In this document: positions 38,337-50,053 of the stretch, in pieces | How the letters are laid out: every line of letters starts with the position of its first letter | How positions within the stretch are numbered: the stretch's first letter is position 1 | NCBI GenBank assembly: GCA_950295325.1 | Contig: OX485805.1 | Span: 57,560,758 to 57,624,757 of the forward strand | Length of the DNA stretch: 64,000 nucleotides | DNA from: Polytrichum commune | Lineage: Eukaryota; Streptophyta; Polytrichopsida; Polytrichales; Polytrichaceae | Reading direction: 5' to 3' | Position numbers and translations under genes: made by a program | Notes under the pieces: model-generated | What the model was told of the DNA's origin: nothing | The model's input: the letters and a program-made list of their open reading frames with translations, nothing else | Databases searched by the model: none

Positions 38337-38640
38337 TCTAAGAAATAATCTCTAATGATGTATCAGCGGTACATGATGTCAATGTACCACTAGAAATCAT
38401 ACGAATGTGCTTCCAACATATATGAATGGTTATAGTAGTGACATTGACATCCCAAACTCTCTCTAGCATCTTCACTACTTTGGCACAAGTCAATGCTTGA
38501 GTCAACTTTTTCTACAAACAACCAAGAGTTGATCATGTGTTAATGCATGATTTACAATATTGAGCCTTAAAAGAGATAATGATACCTACATTTTCATGAA
38601 CAAGCCCTACAACCTCTTGAGATGATGATCCACATTTATA
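38337..38640 (-). pseudogene. Tigger/pogo-like DDE transposase relic (C-terminal part)
   Basis: On the minus strand, around 38600-38540, VHENVGIIISFKAQYCK parallels the pogo/Tigger block (L-QPLDQGVI-x-SFKAxYR). After a frame break, LTQALTCAKVVKMLERVWD and VTTITIHICWKHIRMISSG (about 38500-38400) parallel the following block (AWxxVxxxTIxNCWRHxGI). Stops interrupt the frame. The resemblance is by pattern only. A frame running on to 37978 could be the remaining C-terminus. Confidence 0.45.
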
Positions 38641-38913
38641 AAAAAGTAATGGGGAGTTTTTAGTTTCCAGTGCACCCAAACATTGGCACTCAACACTTCT
38701 TGATCTCACAACAAAATCAAGGCCTACATAAGATTCTAGTGGTAACTTGTAATTGCAATGTTTGACTAGATTTGACAACAAACCAAATGAATAGTAGTTG
38801 ATACATGTACAATCACAAGAATGCAAGTCATAAAAAGATAACCTAAAGTAAGAAACATACATTGATAGACATACCAATAACTCAACAAACATATTTTTAA
38901 GCTTCCAAAACAA

Positions 38914-40148
38914 CTATGAGACTCAACAATAAAACTTCTTGCCACTTAATGTTAGGTGTACATGTGAGTGAGTTGGGATAATCAAAATGGTGAGGCTCAC
39001 TCTATACCACTCTCTACATTTACCTACTTTCCAAAATTATTTAGCATTGGCTCACTCTCTACCCTCCAACATTATCACTTACAATGATTGTGGTCATAAT
39101 TTCACAACATTCAAGTATATATTTCGTGAATTTTGGTGCAAATTATAATTATAGAATGTAAATTAACAAAGAGGGGATTTTTTTTTTAATAACATGGTGT
39201 TTTTCAGGGGAGTATGAAAATAATAACACTTAGGGAAGTGTGACTTAGTAGTCTTTGAGTATAAATATGACAATGAAAAATATATTAATCTTTCATGCAT
39301 TTTCCACATTCTTTACATATCGCTAATGATTACTCTAGAAGGTTTGAGTGTTGGAATCAAATGAGTACTTTGTTTTAAACTCCTATTATAAGGAATGCTT
39401 TTGCTTTCTAGTTAGTAGCACTATATGGCATAAAAGTATTATTAATGATAGTAAAGCAGAAGCTAACACATGATCATAGACAACGGGAGTGTGCAAAACA
39501 AACACAGATGTAAATTTGACCCAAATAAATGCTTGACTGCTATATAACATGAGATGCTTATTGGTGAACAAACCCACATCCTACAGAAACAATCCTCTCA
39601 ACCACAAGAACAATAATATTGGACGCCCACTTCTACACAATCTACATTAAACATTTCATTAGGTATCAACCAAAGTACTTATCATCAACCCACACTAATT
39701 ATTTTGAAGTCACTAGGTGGCAACTAGTGAGCTTTTCATATGACATTTGGTGCCACATGATATGTATTAAAGTCATTATAATTATTTCTTTATTACCTTC
39801 TAAAGCCCCACGTCATTTTTTCCAAAAGAAAGCCATCATAGGTTTGAATCATCCAACCCTTCTTAAATGTTTCAAAAATATATATCAGCAAGTTCATGTT
39901 TGATTCCATTTTTATTAGAAGAATGATGTTTCAAAGTTCCTCTTGAAGCTCATAGACTTGGAGGAAGCAAATTTTCATACAAGGATTGCGCATTGCAAAA
40001 ATTAGCCATCTTTAAGTTAGCAGTGTGGGCAATACCTCTACCCAAATGTGAGCCCAAAATGGTACCCACATGTGTTATTAACCCTTTGAAACCATTAGGA
40101 GTTACATTTTGATGTTTTATGATTATTCTCAAAAATATAAAAAAAGTA
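38914..40148. other. AT-rich intergenic DNA, no gene recognised
   Basis: No domain-like open frame and no repeat that I could match elsewhere in the window. A T-run lies at about 39180-39188. Confidence 0.45.
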
Positions 40149-40985
40149 AGGTTTGGTGTGAAGTTATGTTTAGGCCTTAGGCTTATGTGGTGTAGTTAAT
40201 TAGAAGCTTAGCGGCATGAAAGAAGTTCTTTGGTTAGGTGAGTGTAGCATGTAGTGGACCAAGGGGAGCTCCTTGAATTTAAATATTTGAATTGGGATCC
40301 ATCTTGTTGGTTTAGGAGTTGAAGGCTTAACGGATAGGATAAGAGCATACGAGGTAGGTGAGGATCGAGGGGCTTACTTGGCGGATAGGATAAGAGCCTA
40401 CGAAGTAAGAGATGATCGAGGGGCTTATCTTGAGCTTTGAGGGGTGCTCACCCCTTCCCTCCCCTTATATATTCCTTTCTCTCAGCTTCTTCACTCACTT
40501 GTGTTCCTATTCACTCTCTCTTCCTTCGCGCTCTTTCATCTTGCACGTGTGGGTGCACACGTGTGTGTGGGCACATGAGCATGTTGTATTGAGAGGGGAG
40601 TGTGGGTAAAGGGGAGAGGTTCATACAAGGCCTCCTTACCCTCTTCCTTCCCCTCTCCTTCTCTCTCTCTCCCTCTTGTTGTTTCTCTCATAGAATTGAG
40701 TGTTAGAGTTAGAGTTGTGTGGGAATTAGTAGAAGGTTAGTGGAATTAGTAGAATTCATAGAGACTTGAAGGGACTTGAAGAGACTTGTAGAGACTTGAA
40801 GGCCAATGCTCTACCTATTCAAGAGACTAGCATTAATAAAGCATCATGATTTCAAGTGAGTTAGGAGCTTGTTGAGATGGAAGTACATTCCATGTTATCA
40901 CGAGCTTTGGTATGACACATGTGATTCTCAAAACCATCACCCGGACTAGGACGCTTAAAGGTGGTGGGTTTGGCCTCACACCAAA
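40149..40985 (+). repeat. LTR-like or TIR-ended element with promoter and polyadenylation signals
   Basis: The ends contain GTTTGGTGTGA (about 40151) and its inverse TCACACCAAAC (about 40975-40985). A 52-bp unit (…GGATAGGATAAGAGC…GATCGAGGGGCTTA) is repeated in tandem at about 40327-40430. TTATATATTCC at 40465 resembles a TATA box, and AATAAA occurs at 40834. A 10-bp motif GAGACTTGAA is repeated about four times at 40758-40800. This internal order (repeats, TATA, leader, AATAAA) is what a solo LTR would show. No coding sequence. Confidence 0.4.
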
Positions 40986-41395
40986 CATGTTGATAAATTG
41001 ACATTGCGAGAAACACTCATCATGATGTCAATGAACGTTGACTACTTCTAGAATAGGCACATGAACACCAAATTTGGATTTGTTAATTCCCACATTTGTG
41101 TTTTCCAAATACTCTCTATAAAATTTTTAACTTGGAACTTCCTCTTTTTTTCCCTCATCCAAATGGGGAAATTTTATTTTTATGTCAAACGAATTTAATC
41201 CTCCTTATATTATGTCACATGTCATTTTTTAAATGCACTAAGTGAACTACCTGTGGGGTATGATCGCTCTCAAAAAGGTTTAAAATTCCTCTCCATTGTC
41301 AATGTGATAGCTTGTAAGTGTAAGTTTAAGTTTTTTGCTTTCAATTGTAGGCCACCACCAAACGGGAGGATAAGACTTATAGAGACTTATGGGGC

Positions 41396-41650
41396 ATGAT
41401 CACATGGAATCATTCTTTGCAGACCCAATATCCTACTTTGCTTGTCCTTACTGATTTGGCTAGAGCACAAAGTGTATCAATAGCCATTTGTGAGAGGGCG
41501 TTTAAGTTCAAAAACATAATCAAAACACGAGTGAAAAATAGGCTTGGAAATAAGTAGTTGGAAGCTCTGCATAGAATTGCCTTGGAGGGGCCAAATGAGA
41601 ATTTTGATAATATCATTGGAAAGATAATTCTTTTGTGGAAAAATAAAACT
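41396..41650 (+). pseudogene. hAT transposase relic, dimerisation domain
   Basis: The plus frame reads QYPTLLVLTDLARAQSVSIA then ICERAFKFKNIIKTRVKNRL, and after one in-frame TAG (41555) LEALHRIALEGPNENFDN and ILLWKN. This matches the hAT C-terminal dimerisation pattern: VPVSSAxxERxFSxxNxIKTKxRNRL followed by LxALxRISLEG. No upstream catalytic part was found in the window. Confidence 0.72.
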
Positions 41651-41874
41651 AACTACCAGTTCTTATGTGCTAATTCTTCATGTTATGTATATTCTGCAAG
41701 TGATGTATCTTATTCAGTAACTTCAATTATATTTCTCAATTATGAGAATATCGATAGTTAAAGGTTGCATGTATTGTTGTATTAACTAACCTCTAAAAAA
41801 TGTATGCACCCTCTTTGAATTCATATACTTTTCAAAGGCTACATCCTTGTATTGGAGGATTCTTGCAACCCTTA

Positions 41875-42924
41875 CTAGCTCCCTTAAACTATTTTGGCCG
41901 TTTCTCAATTCTAGGAAGGGTTACGAGCGCTAACCCTTCGCATGCTACCCATGTGAATGGTTCATTCCCAATACCTTGATGGGGGTGATTGTTGCGTACC
42001 TCTCCATGAGTGCCCGAAACACCATGGACACAAGGGGGACCCCAAAGTGACACCCGAGACTTGTGACGCCATTGGTGAGAGGGCCTAAGTGATCCTAGTG
42101 AGGGTGAGGGCCCAGGCGTTGGGAACGTCTCCCACCCACATAGACTATGGGTAACAAGATAAGGCTATGAGCTATGAGTAGCTTATGGCGTCCGGATTTT
42201 AGAATGCTCAGGAACACGTTAATTAGAGGTGTGAGCTAGGAGATATAATGATTTGAGTGGGGCGTTGCCTAGGAACAACACCTTGGGACAACAGTGACCT
42301 AGGGAGTGGCGCCCGGGATTGCCAAGGTTTGAACAACCATAACTTCCTCAATACTTGCCTGAATGAGGCAAGTAAGGGGTCCATTGGCATCTACGTAAAT
42401 ATTTAATGTCAATAAAGTAGTTGCTTGATAGCATCAAAGATCATGGAAAGAACTTATGATGGTTGAAACTGCTGGGGGCTTCCAACCCCAACTACTAAAT
42501 GAAAATGTCTACTTGGCCCCAACCCTTATAGAGAGACAAAAACATACTTAACGGTGGGATAGGGGCCTTGTCCAAAGTCCTAGAGGATTATATGGATGAG
42601 GTGACTCAACCGACCGACCCCACCTGGAGCATAATTGGCAACTATGCTTCAGGATGTTGTAGTGTTGTTTTGGCAACATGATGATCAACTTAAGAGTGGA
42701 TTTCCATGAATGGAAATCCACATCTAATCATTGGCTATTTACTAAGTGAGAAGTCCCAAACGCATGTGTATGAGGGTTTGGTGACCAAACCATGAGCTTG
42801 AAGATCCGCATATGGGATGCATATCTAACCATGCACGCGTGTGGAATGTGCAGGTTAGCGTTCGTGGCATTTACTAGAGTTGAAAAGCAGTCAAGATAAG
42901 TTAAGGAAACCTAGCAAGGGTTGC
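41875..42924 (+). repeat. ~1.05-kb interspersed repeat, copy B (most complete)
   Basis: It begins GCAACCCTTACTAG and ends in the inverse CTAGCAAGGGTTGC, with imperfect inverted similarity over about 80 bp. The body starts near 41985 (TGTTGCGTACCTCTCCATGA) and contains CACCATGGACACAAGGGGGA and GGTGAGAGGGCC, shared by all copies. No protein is encoded. It could be a TIR element or an LTR: a primer-binding-site-like sequence follows directly at 42931. Confidence 0.75.
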
Positions 42925-42930
42925 GATACG

Positions 42931-43010
42931 TGGTATCAAAGCAGGGTTCAAGTCTTTGAGCTAGCAATTTGAAAAAAAGATGGCTATCATACATGCGAAT
43001 GATGATGGTG
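42931..43010 (+). other. Primer-binding-site-like sequence and possible Gag start of a retroelement
   Basis: TGGTATCAAAGC at 42931-42942 differs by one base from TGGTATCAGAGC, the usual plant retrotransposon site complementary to initiator methionine tRNA. An ATG at 42979 opens a short frame (MAIIHANDDGEPMTSKKS) before repeat copy C takes over. The order repeat, PBS, short leader, repeat suggests an internally deleted LTR element. Confidence 0.45.
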
Positions 43011-43029
43011 AGCCCATGACTTCTAAAAA

Positions 43030-43982
43030 GTCCACTTGTCCATGAGGACTGCCCAAAATTCCATGGGCACAAGGGGGACCTTGGAGTGACACACATTGGG
43101 ACGCCATTGGTGAGAGGGCCCAAGTGATCTATGTGTGGATAAGGGCCTCGAGCGTTGAGAATGCCTCCCACCCACGGGGATTACGAGTCACAAAGGTAAG
43201 GCCATGAGCTATGAGTGTCTTATAGCGTCCGGATTTGAAAATGCCAAAGACACCCCAATCGAAGGTGTGAGCTAGGAGATATGGCAATTTGAGTGGGGCG
43301 TTGCCTTGGGACAACAGTGACCTGGGAGTAGCGTCAAGGACTGCCGAGGTTAAAACAGCTATAACGTCCTCAATATTTTCCGGAATGGGGCAAGTGAGGA
43401 GTCTATTGGCATTTACGCAAAGAATAGATGGCGATGGAGTGATAAGATGATAGCATCATAGATCATGCGACAAAGTTATGGAGGTCTGATATTGCTGGGG
43501 GCTCCAACCCCAATAGCTAATGGAAAATGTCTACTTGGCCACATCTCTTAGGAGAGAGATAAAAGATTACTTGACGGTGGGGTAGGGGCCTTGCCCAAAG
43601 TCTGAGAGCTTATATGGGTGAGGTTGCGTGGCCGGCAGAACCCACCTGAGGCCGAAAGGCATAGCCTCCATGGGCATTGGCCCAACGTAGGGACATAGTT
43701 GCCAAGTATGCTTTGGGTTCTTATAATGTTGCTCTGGCAACGCGATGATCAACTAAAGATTGGACTTTCATAGATGGAATTCCACATGTAACCATTAACG
43801 TCCTATTAAGGAAAGAGTTCCGAATGCATGCGTAGGAGGGTTGGTCACCTACCTATGAGCTTGGAGGTCCAAGGTATTGGGAGCTAACCATCGCATGGTT
43901 GGAATGCGAAGAATTAGTGCTCATAATTCTTGCTAGAATGGGAAATGGCCAAGATAATTAAGGGGAGCTAGCAAAGGTTTTG
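43030..43982 (+). repeat. Interspersed repeat, copy C
   Basis: Same order of blocks as copy B, from TGTCCATGAGG and CATGGGCACAAGGGGGACC to the right end CTAGCAAAGGTTTTG. It is in the same orientation as B, with an internal rearrangement near 43610-43760. The left arm is missing. Confidence 0.7.
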
Positions 43983-44269
43983 ACAATCTTTCATACAAAC
44001 TCGACACCATCACATACATGGAGCCCAAGAATAAAAAAGGGGTGTTCCACCGAGTTGCTTGGAGATCTATACTCCATTTTTGCGACCACAAAAACAACTA
44101 GATATGGGATCATCTCAATTTCCGCCATAGTAAACTCTAGGGATATAACTTGATAACATTATCCTTGTATATAATAAAAAACATTTTTGACATACATTTG
44201 GACCTTTAGTATTTTTATACAAACAAATGCAAAGGCCTTTGGAAACCAAAACTCTTCAAAAAGGAGGAA

Positions 44270-45040
44270 AAAAAAACCTACTTGCCAAATAGTTCAAGCC
44301 CGCAACATGATGCGAAACATAAACTCTCATATAGGAATTCCCACATGCAAAACCATATAAAATTCTCTTCAACCATTGTCGTGTCTTGAACAACCCCATT
44401 CATCCTCCTCACAGTTGATGGAGGCATGTTTCCCAACGTCCTACCCTGCATCCTCAATTGGCACTATCTAAAGGAAAATAAAATCCTCGATGTGATCAAC
44501 TTTAACTTTGGTATCCGAACTCCCAGTTTGAACTTGAAAAAACAAACTATATGATACACAACAAATAACAGGGATGGGACAATGCCCAATAAGATCCAAT
44601 GGTCAACCCCCAACCCTTCCTGTATTTTCTTAACATTTGCATTCACGGATTGATAATTCCCTCAAAGCCTTCAGAGTGCTTATTCTTGAAGGAAGCTCTT
44701 TTGGGACCTTGCATTCCCACATGTGCAATTTCTTCAAACAAGTCAACCCCCCAACTCTTCCGGTATTTTCCTCAAAGATTTGCATTCACGAATTGATAAT
44801 TCCTTCAAAGCCTTGAGAGTGCATATTCTTGAAAGAAACTCCTCCAAGGCCTCACATTTCCACATGTGTAATTTCTTCAAACAAGTCACCCCCCCCCCCC
44901 TAAAACCTTCTAGTATTTTCCTCAAAGATTTGCATTCACGGAATGATAATTCCTCCAACGCCTTGAGAGTGCATATTCATGAAGGAATCTCTTCCAGGTC
45001 CTTGCAATTTCCCATATGCAATTTCCTCGGGGAGGACACT
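44270..45040 (-). pseudogene. Duplicated 3' end of the receptor gene: LRR remnants and hydrophobic tail
   Basis: On the minus strand, 44958-44743 reads LRR units (ELSFRECKSLRKILEGF, CLKKLHMWKCEALEEFLSR, CTLKALKELSIRECKSLRKI). Frame breaks lie around it. The frame ending at 44464 then gives WILLGIVPSLLFVVYH and FFKFKLGVRIPKLKL, a membrane-like segment followed by basic residues. The non-coding stretch 44270-44597 is closely similar to 52185-52500. So this is a second copy of the end of the gene at 53-57 kb, 8 kb away in the same orientation. A G-run in one unit is expanded. Confidence 0.8.
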
Positions 45041-47024
45041 TAGGAAAATTAGTAAACATGGTGTGTTAAAATATAGGGTGTATTTTATTCATGAGCAATA
45101 AAATTTAGAAAAATTAGATGTAATATAGGATGCTTAAAATTCATGAGCAAACATGTAACTAAAACCATGGAGGCCACGGAACTAAAGACTAACCAGTGCC
45201 ATACAAATGTGTTGCTTTCTCACCTCATCGAGAACGCCTTAAAAAAAATTAACTCGTGGTCGAATGACTTAGAATTGTTTGTTTTGTGCTCAAGGAAGTT
45301 AGCATCTCTAAAGCAAATCGTTGTCTAGAAGGTTTAGGCTCCGCAAGATCTTACCTCAAAGTGTTCGAACCCTCTCAAATTCTTTTTTCTAAATATATTT
45401 AACCTAGAAATTATGGCTAGCACTCTTCTCCATGTTGGAACCTTACATATAGGATATGAGAGAACTCTTTCACATTGGACCCCCATAAAATGTAATTTAA
45501 TTCATGTTTACTCTTTGGTTTGCCATAATTTGCATTAAAATGTAATTTCCACTTGAAATTGTACATTAACTTATCTATCAAAACATTTGTGATAGATATT
45601 TTTTGGATTTTTTGGCTGAATTGGAAATGTAGTGTTAAGAAAAAATTGAAGAGTTGATTATTAATTGCCATGTCTTGAATATAAACAATGGCCTAGGAGA
45701 TAGAGAAAATTAGAATTGAAAGGGTTAGGCCTAATATGGGAGGTTGCATCCCGAAGGGGCAGGGATATAGGAAGAGTGGGAGATGGTTATGATATAATGT
45801 GTGAGTGATTTTATGTGAAGAACAATAGACTTTTTGAGATTTCATGGATCAGTGATTGATCTCATATTGAAGTTGAAATTATCTTAGATCATAGTCTATT
45901 TCTATAATATGTTTGTTTGGGAGCAATTCCCTGGATCATTGTCTGCCCACAAATTTATTACCAAAACTTTTAGCTTCTTTGCAACCACAATTGAGTCAAT
46001 TGTTTGTGGTAATAGTGATGCTCAAGTAGGATGTGTAATGGCCATAGCCTTTCAAACCTATGAATGTCTTATTGTATGTGCTTGTTGTCTAATTATACAC
46101 ATACTCAACTTAATTGAAATAAGAATGAATGTCAAGCTATAGCCTTGTGGAGTGAACTATATCCTTCAGTGCACACATGCATGTGGAAGTACTCACAACA
46201 GGTTTGAATGGATAGCCATCCTTCGATGAGAGGGTAAGGCTAATGTATGAAGCCGAGAACCGAGAATAGACTAGTGTGTTGGAAAATAGCAAGATTCGAT
46301 AGTTTGGTAAATAAGAGAAAACCTGAAGCAAGGACAAGACAATAACCTCAAACAATTAAGCTTAGAAAATACCTGAGTTTATCACCGAGACTATTGACTG
46401 AGAAAAAATTGAGTATAATCCTACCATGATTGTGTAGGCATTGAGAGATAGAGGAAAATTACAAGGAGATCTTATGGGGATTGTAGTGATTAGATAATCA
46501 TCATCGTCGACTGAGTCAATTAGGAATGACTTTAGGTTAGGAACTCATGAGTCCATGTAGCCTATACTCTCCATCATAGACAATAGCACAATTGAAAGGT
46601 AATCAAGAGATAATAAAAATTATTTATTTGTGACTCTGACACTTCTTTGCTTTTAGTGCTATATCTTGTATAAAGAAGTGCATGCTATGGACTCATCCAT
46701 CATAAACGTTCTTCTCGATAGAAAAGAGAAGGCGAAAGGTCAATAGTCTAAGGAGGTTATTGAAGGGTCAAGCGACACCATAATATTTCAAGCATCTTTG
46801 AGAAGCTCAAGACTTATGAGAGGCTATGATCATGTAAGCCTCAACCTTAGCAAAGTTCCTTTACCTGAGATGACCGTAAACGAGTATATCAATTTTTTTT
46901 TTATCATTGTGATTAAGAAGTGACATGATCAACTTAAAATAAAGATTATTGCCAGACACTATAATTGAATTTACCTTTAACCAAGAAAGATGGAGAATCG
47001 TGTAAAGATGATTGAACTGTCCTT
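45041..47024. other. AT-rich intergenic DNA, no gene recognised
   Basis: I could not support any gene, and no repeat match within the window was noticed. Confidence 0.45.
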
Positions 47025-47745
47025 TTGTTGCGCACCTCTCCAAGAGGAGTGCCGAAAACACCATGGGCACAAGGGGAACCCCGGAGTGACACCCGGGACT
47101 TGTGGCGCCGTTGGTGAGAGGGCCCAAGTGATCCTAATGTGGGTGAGGGCACTGCCTTTGGAAATGCCTCCCACCCACGGAGACTAGGAGGCACGAGGGT
47201 AAGGCCATGAGCTATGTGTAGCTTATGGCATGTAGATTCCATAATGCTCAAGAACACCTCAATCGGAGGTGTGAGCAATTTGAGTGGGGCGCTATCTTGG
47301 GACAACGCCCTGGTACAGCAGTGGCCTGGGAGTGACTCCCGGGACTGCCAAGGTTTGAACATGCATTACTTTCTCAATACTTGTCCAAATGGGAAAAACG
47401 GGGAATCTATCGGTATCTACGTGGAGCGTAGATGAATATGGAGTGGTTGCTTGTTTGCATCAGAGATCATATAAGGAAGTTATGATGGTCTGAAGCTGTT
47501 GGGGGCTTCTAGGCCCAGCGGCTAAGGGAAAATGTCTACTTGGCCCCAACTCTTGGTAGAGAGACAAAAGGTTTCTTGACGGTGGGGTAGGGGCCCTGCG
47601 TAGAGTCCTAGAGGCTTATATGGGTGAGGTGGTGTGGCCTCACCCACCCGAGGCCGAACGGCACGGCTTCCATGGGCTTTGGCCCAATGTGAGGCCATAG
47701 TTGCCTAGTATGGTTCGGGTTGTTGTAGTGTTGCTCCGACATCCA
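47025..47745 (+). repeat. Interspersed repeat, copy D (truncated)
   Basis: Starts TGTTGCGCACCTCTCCAAGA and contains CACCATGGGCACAAGGGGAA, GGTGAGAGGGCCCAAGTGAT and GGTTGTTGTAGTGTTGCTCC, colinear with copies B and C. It stops at about 47745 without the right arm. It is less decayed than copy C. Confidence 0.75.
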
Positions 47746-49198
47746 CATGGTTCTAATAAAGATCATTATCCTTGATCTCCGCCAAACCAGTTTGACTTTA
47801 TATCCCTCTATAACATGGTATTTTTTTTTCTGGATGAATTAAAATCACTGCATCTTTTTTGTGGTCTGATTGAAAGTGTGCATTTCATAACTTGGTGGAA
47901 AAAATAAAAATTATTCATGGTGTTGACCTTATTTATTTTGTAACAAAGAAACTTTTAGTTCCCATCATTATTAAAGTGCATATCTTACATTCATTTGTAT
48001 CAGTTTGCTAGTTCAAAGTGGGGAAAAACCAGACACAAAATTCAAGTTTTCCTTGAGAAAAATATTGTTGAAAAACGCTCACAGCCATTTTTGGCTTCTT
48101 AAGCATTTAGGGGCTAAGGTATGTGTACTTACCAAAATCCAACACTATCCACCAAATTGATATGTTTAGGAGATTCAACTGTACAATTGTGGCAACTAAT
48201 GATCATTTTAGGTTCAATGTTGATTTTAAGTGTGTCTACTCTTAATGACATTTGTAAGACTTGCTTATAATGTAAATGGTATGTGAATTAATGCATGGAA
48301 AGTTTCAAAATATTATTTAGGATCAAATGATGGATTCATATGAAGCAAAATTGATTTTAAAGTCGAGGACGCCAAAGAGGCTAATGGGACAGAAAGTACA
48401 TCATGATGGCTTCAAATGAGTTAATACCCTAAAGTGGCGGAGTGCAGTAGCCTCCGCAAGAGATAGGCTAATGTCACCTATATGACACCATAAAGAGGAG
48501 GTTGAGCCCTCAATATAGTTACCTCATTTGAGAACTTTCGTGTAGAGTGTCACAAGAAGGGTTGAAAGTACTTTGAAAATGAATGGGATCGCCCTAACGA
48601 GGCACTTCATGAGTGCATCCGATTCTTGTAAACTTTGCTTCCAGTGGTGACGAATTCGGTCGACTTGCATGCGGTTGATGTCCACCACAAACTTCACGTC
48701 TCCAACTCAAAAGACGGAGCACCGCACCACAACCAAACCAAACCAAACCACAACAAACGACCTTCCACCTAACAAATAACTCAAAGCTCGAAGCTCAAAA
48801 CGCTCCCACTTGTTGACAAGTGCGTTCCAACAACAACAACACGGACCGGCATTCACACCTCCAACGTTGTTCAAGTCTTGTGGGGATACTATGTTCCTTG
48901 AATTCCCGAGGGTGTTGAGGGCCCAGTTTAGAGGAATCTTTGCATGATCATAAGCACATACATATAAGCACTTATATATATACATGCTAATGTGGTGAGT
49001 CTGGAGGGCAGGGTCAACTTGCATCGTGTAGCTGCCTAGCTTATGTGCCCTGCTGCCCTATGCTCTAGCCTTTTCTTTTCCCTTTTGGACACTTGAAAAT
49101 GACGAGGTGCAAAGTAAAGCATATAAAACCACGGGTTTAGTTCCAAACCTTGAGTTTATGAGAATTTGTGTGAAATTTGTGGGATATTATGTTCCTTG

Positions 49199-49444
49199 AA
49201 GTTGGGTGAAACTTTTTGAAAATTTGTTCACCTCAAAAATTTGGCAAGCATTTTAGAATCTAAATAGGAGATTTGCATGGAACCTGCTATCCTAAAAATT
49301 GGATTACCCTATGTGAAGCTAGCTTGGTCCACCCATTCTAGTAGGACAAGCTAAAAGGCCGGTGTTTAATAGCCCGACACCACTCTTCATGTATAAAATT
49401 TTAAGCAATTAGAATTTGAGGTCCCAAAAGTTTCACCCAACTTT
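49199..49444. mobile_element. 246-bp MITE-like element
   Basis: AAGTTGGGTGAAACTTTT at 49199-49216 is perfectly inverted at 49427-49444. The interior is non-coding and AT-rich. No clear target duplication. The left flank TATGTTCCTTGAA also occurs at 48889-48901. Confidence 0.7.
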
Positions 49445-50003
49445 CAAAATAGTTTTTGATATAGAACAAGCCAATGAGCTCTTAATACAAAGTTTATCCA
49501 AAGAAGGATTAAACCCACTATTTAGCGTCTCGTTGAGTCAAAGGACTTTACGGATAAATCTAGCTTGAGTCTAATTTGTCAAACAGATTTCTCTTGTTGA
49601 CAGCTAAATCAAGGACAAATCTTAGGGTCCAAAATACCCCTTTATGGACCTTATTTTTTGACTCAAGGTTGGACCAAAGCTTGAAGTTTGGTTTCTTAAG
49701 TTGGGATTGCCAAGACTATGTTGATTGAAAAAACCTTTTCAATACATCAAGAAACTAGCAAAGATGTTGTTGTCACCACAGTAGTGCCTAGTATGCACTA
49801 AATCTCATTGACCATGATACACCATCCACATCCAAAATTAGCTAACATGATTGAATCTCCTAGTGGTCTCTGAAGGTCTTCAACCAAAATTATCTCATAT
49901 ATACTCACCACATCGAATGAATGTGTTTGCTAACATGTTGTCAAAACAAGGCCGCTTTCTCTAAAACCAAAATTTGGTCTTCCTAAATTACACCTCATGA
50001 AGA

Positions 50004-50004
50004 T

Positions 50005-50051
<47 letters not shown>
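50004..50051. repeat. (TA)n(CA)n microsatellite
   Basis: About nine TA units run straight into about fifteen CA units. Confidence 0.95.

Positions 50052-50053
<2 letters not shown>

Noticed and set aside
48655-48680. Polylinker-like text GAATTCGGTCGACTTGCATGC, suggestive of vector contamination
   Set aside because: It does not match a standard cloning site order, and the flanks continue as ordinary genomic sequence with repeats seen elsewhere in the window.
50004-50051. CRISPR-like or satellite repeat
   Set aside because: It is a plain dinucleotide microsatellite. No spaced direct-repeat array exists anywhere in the window.
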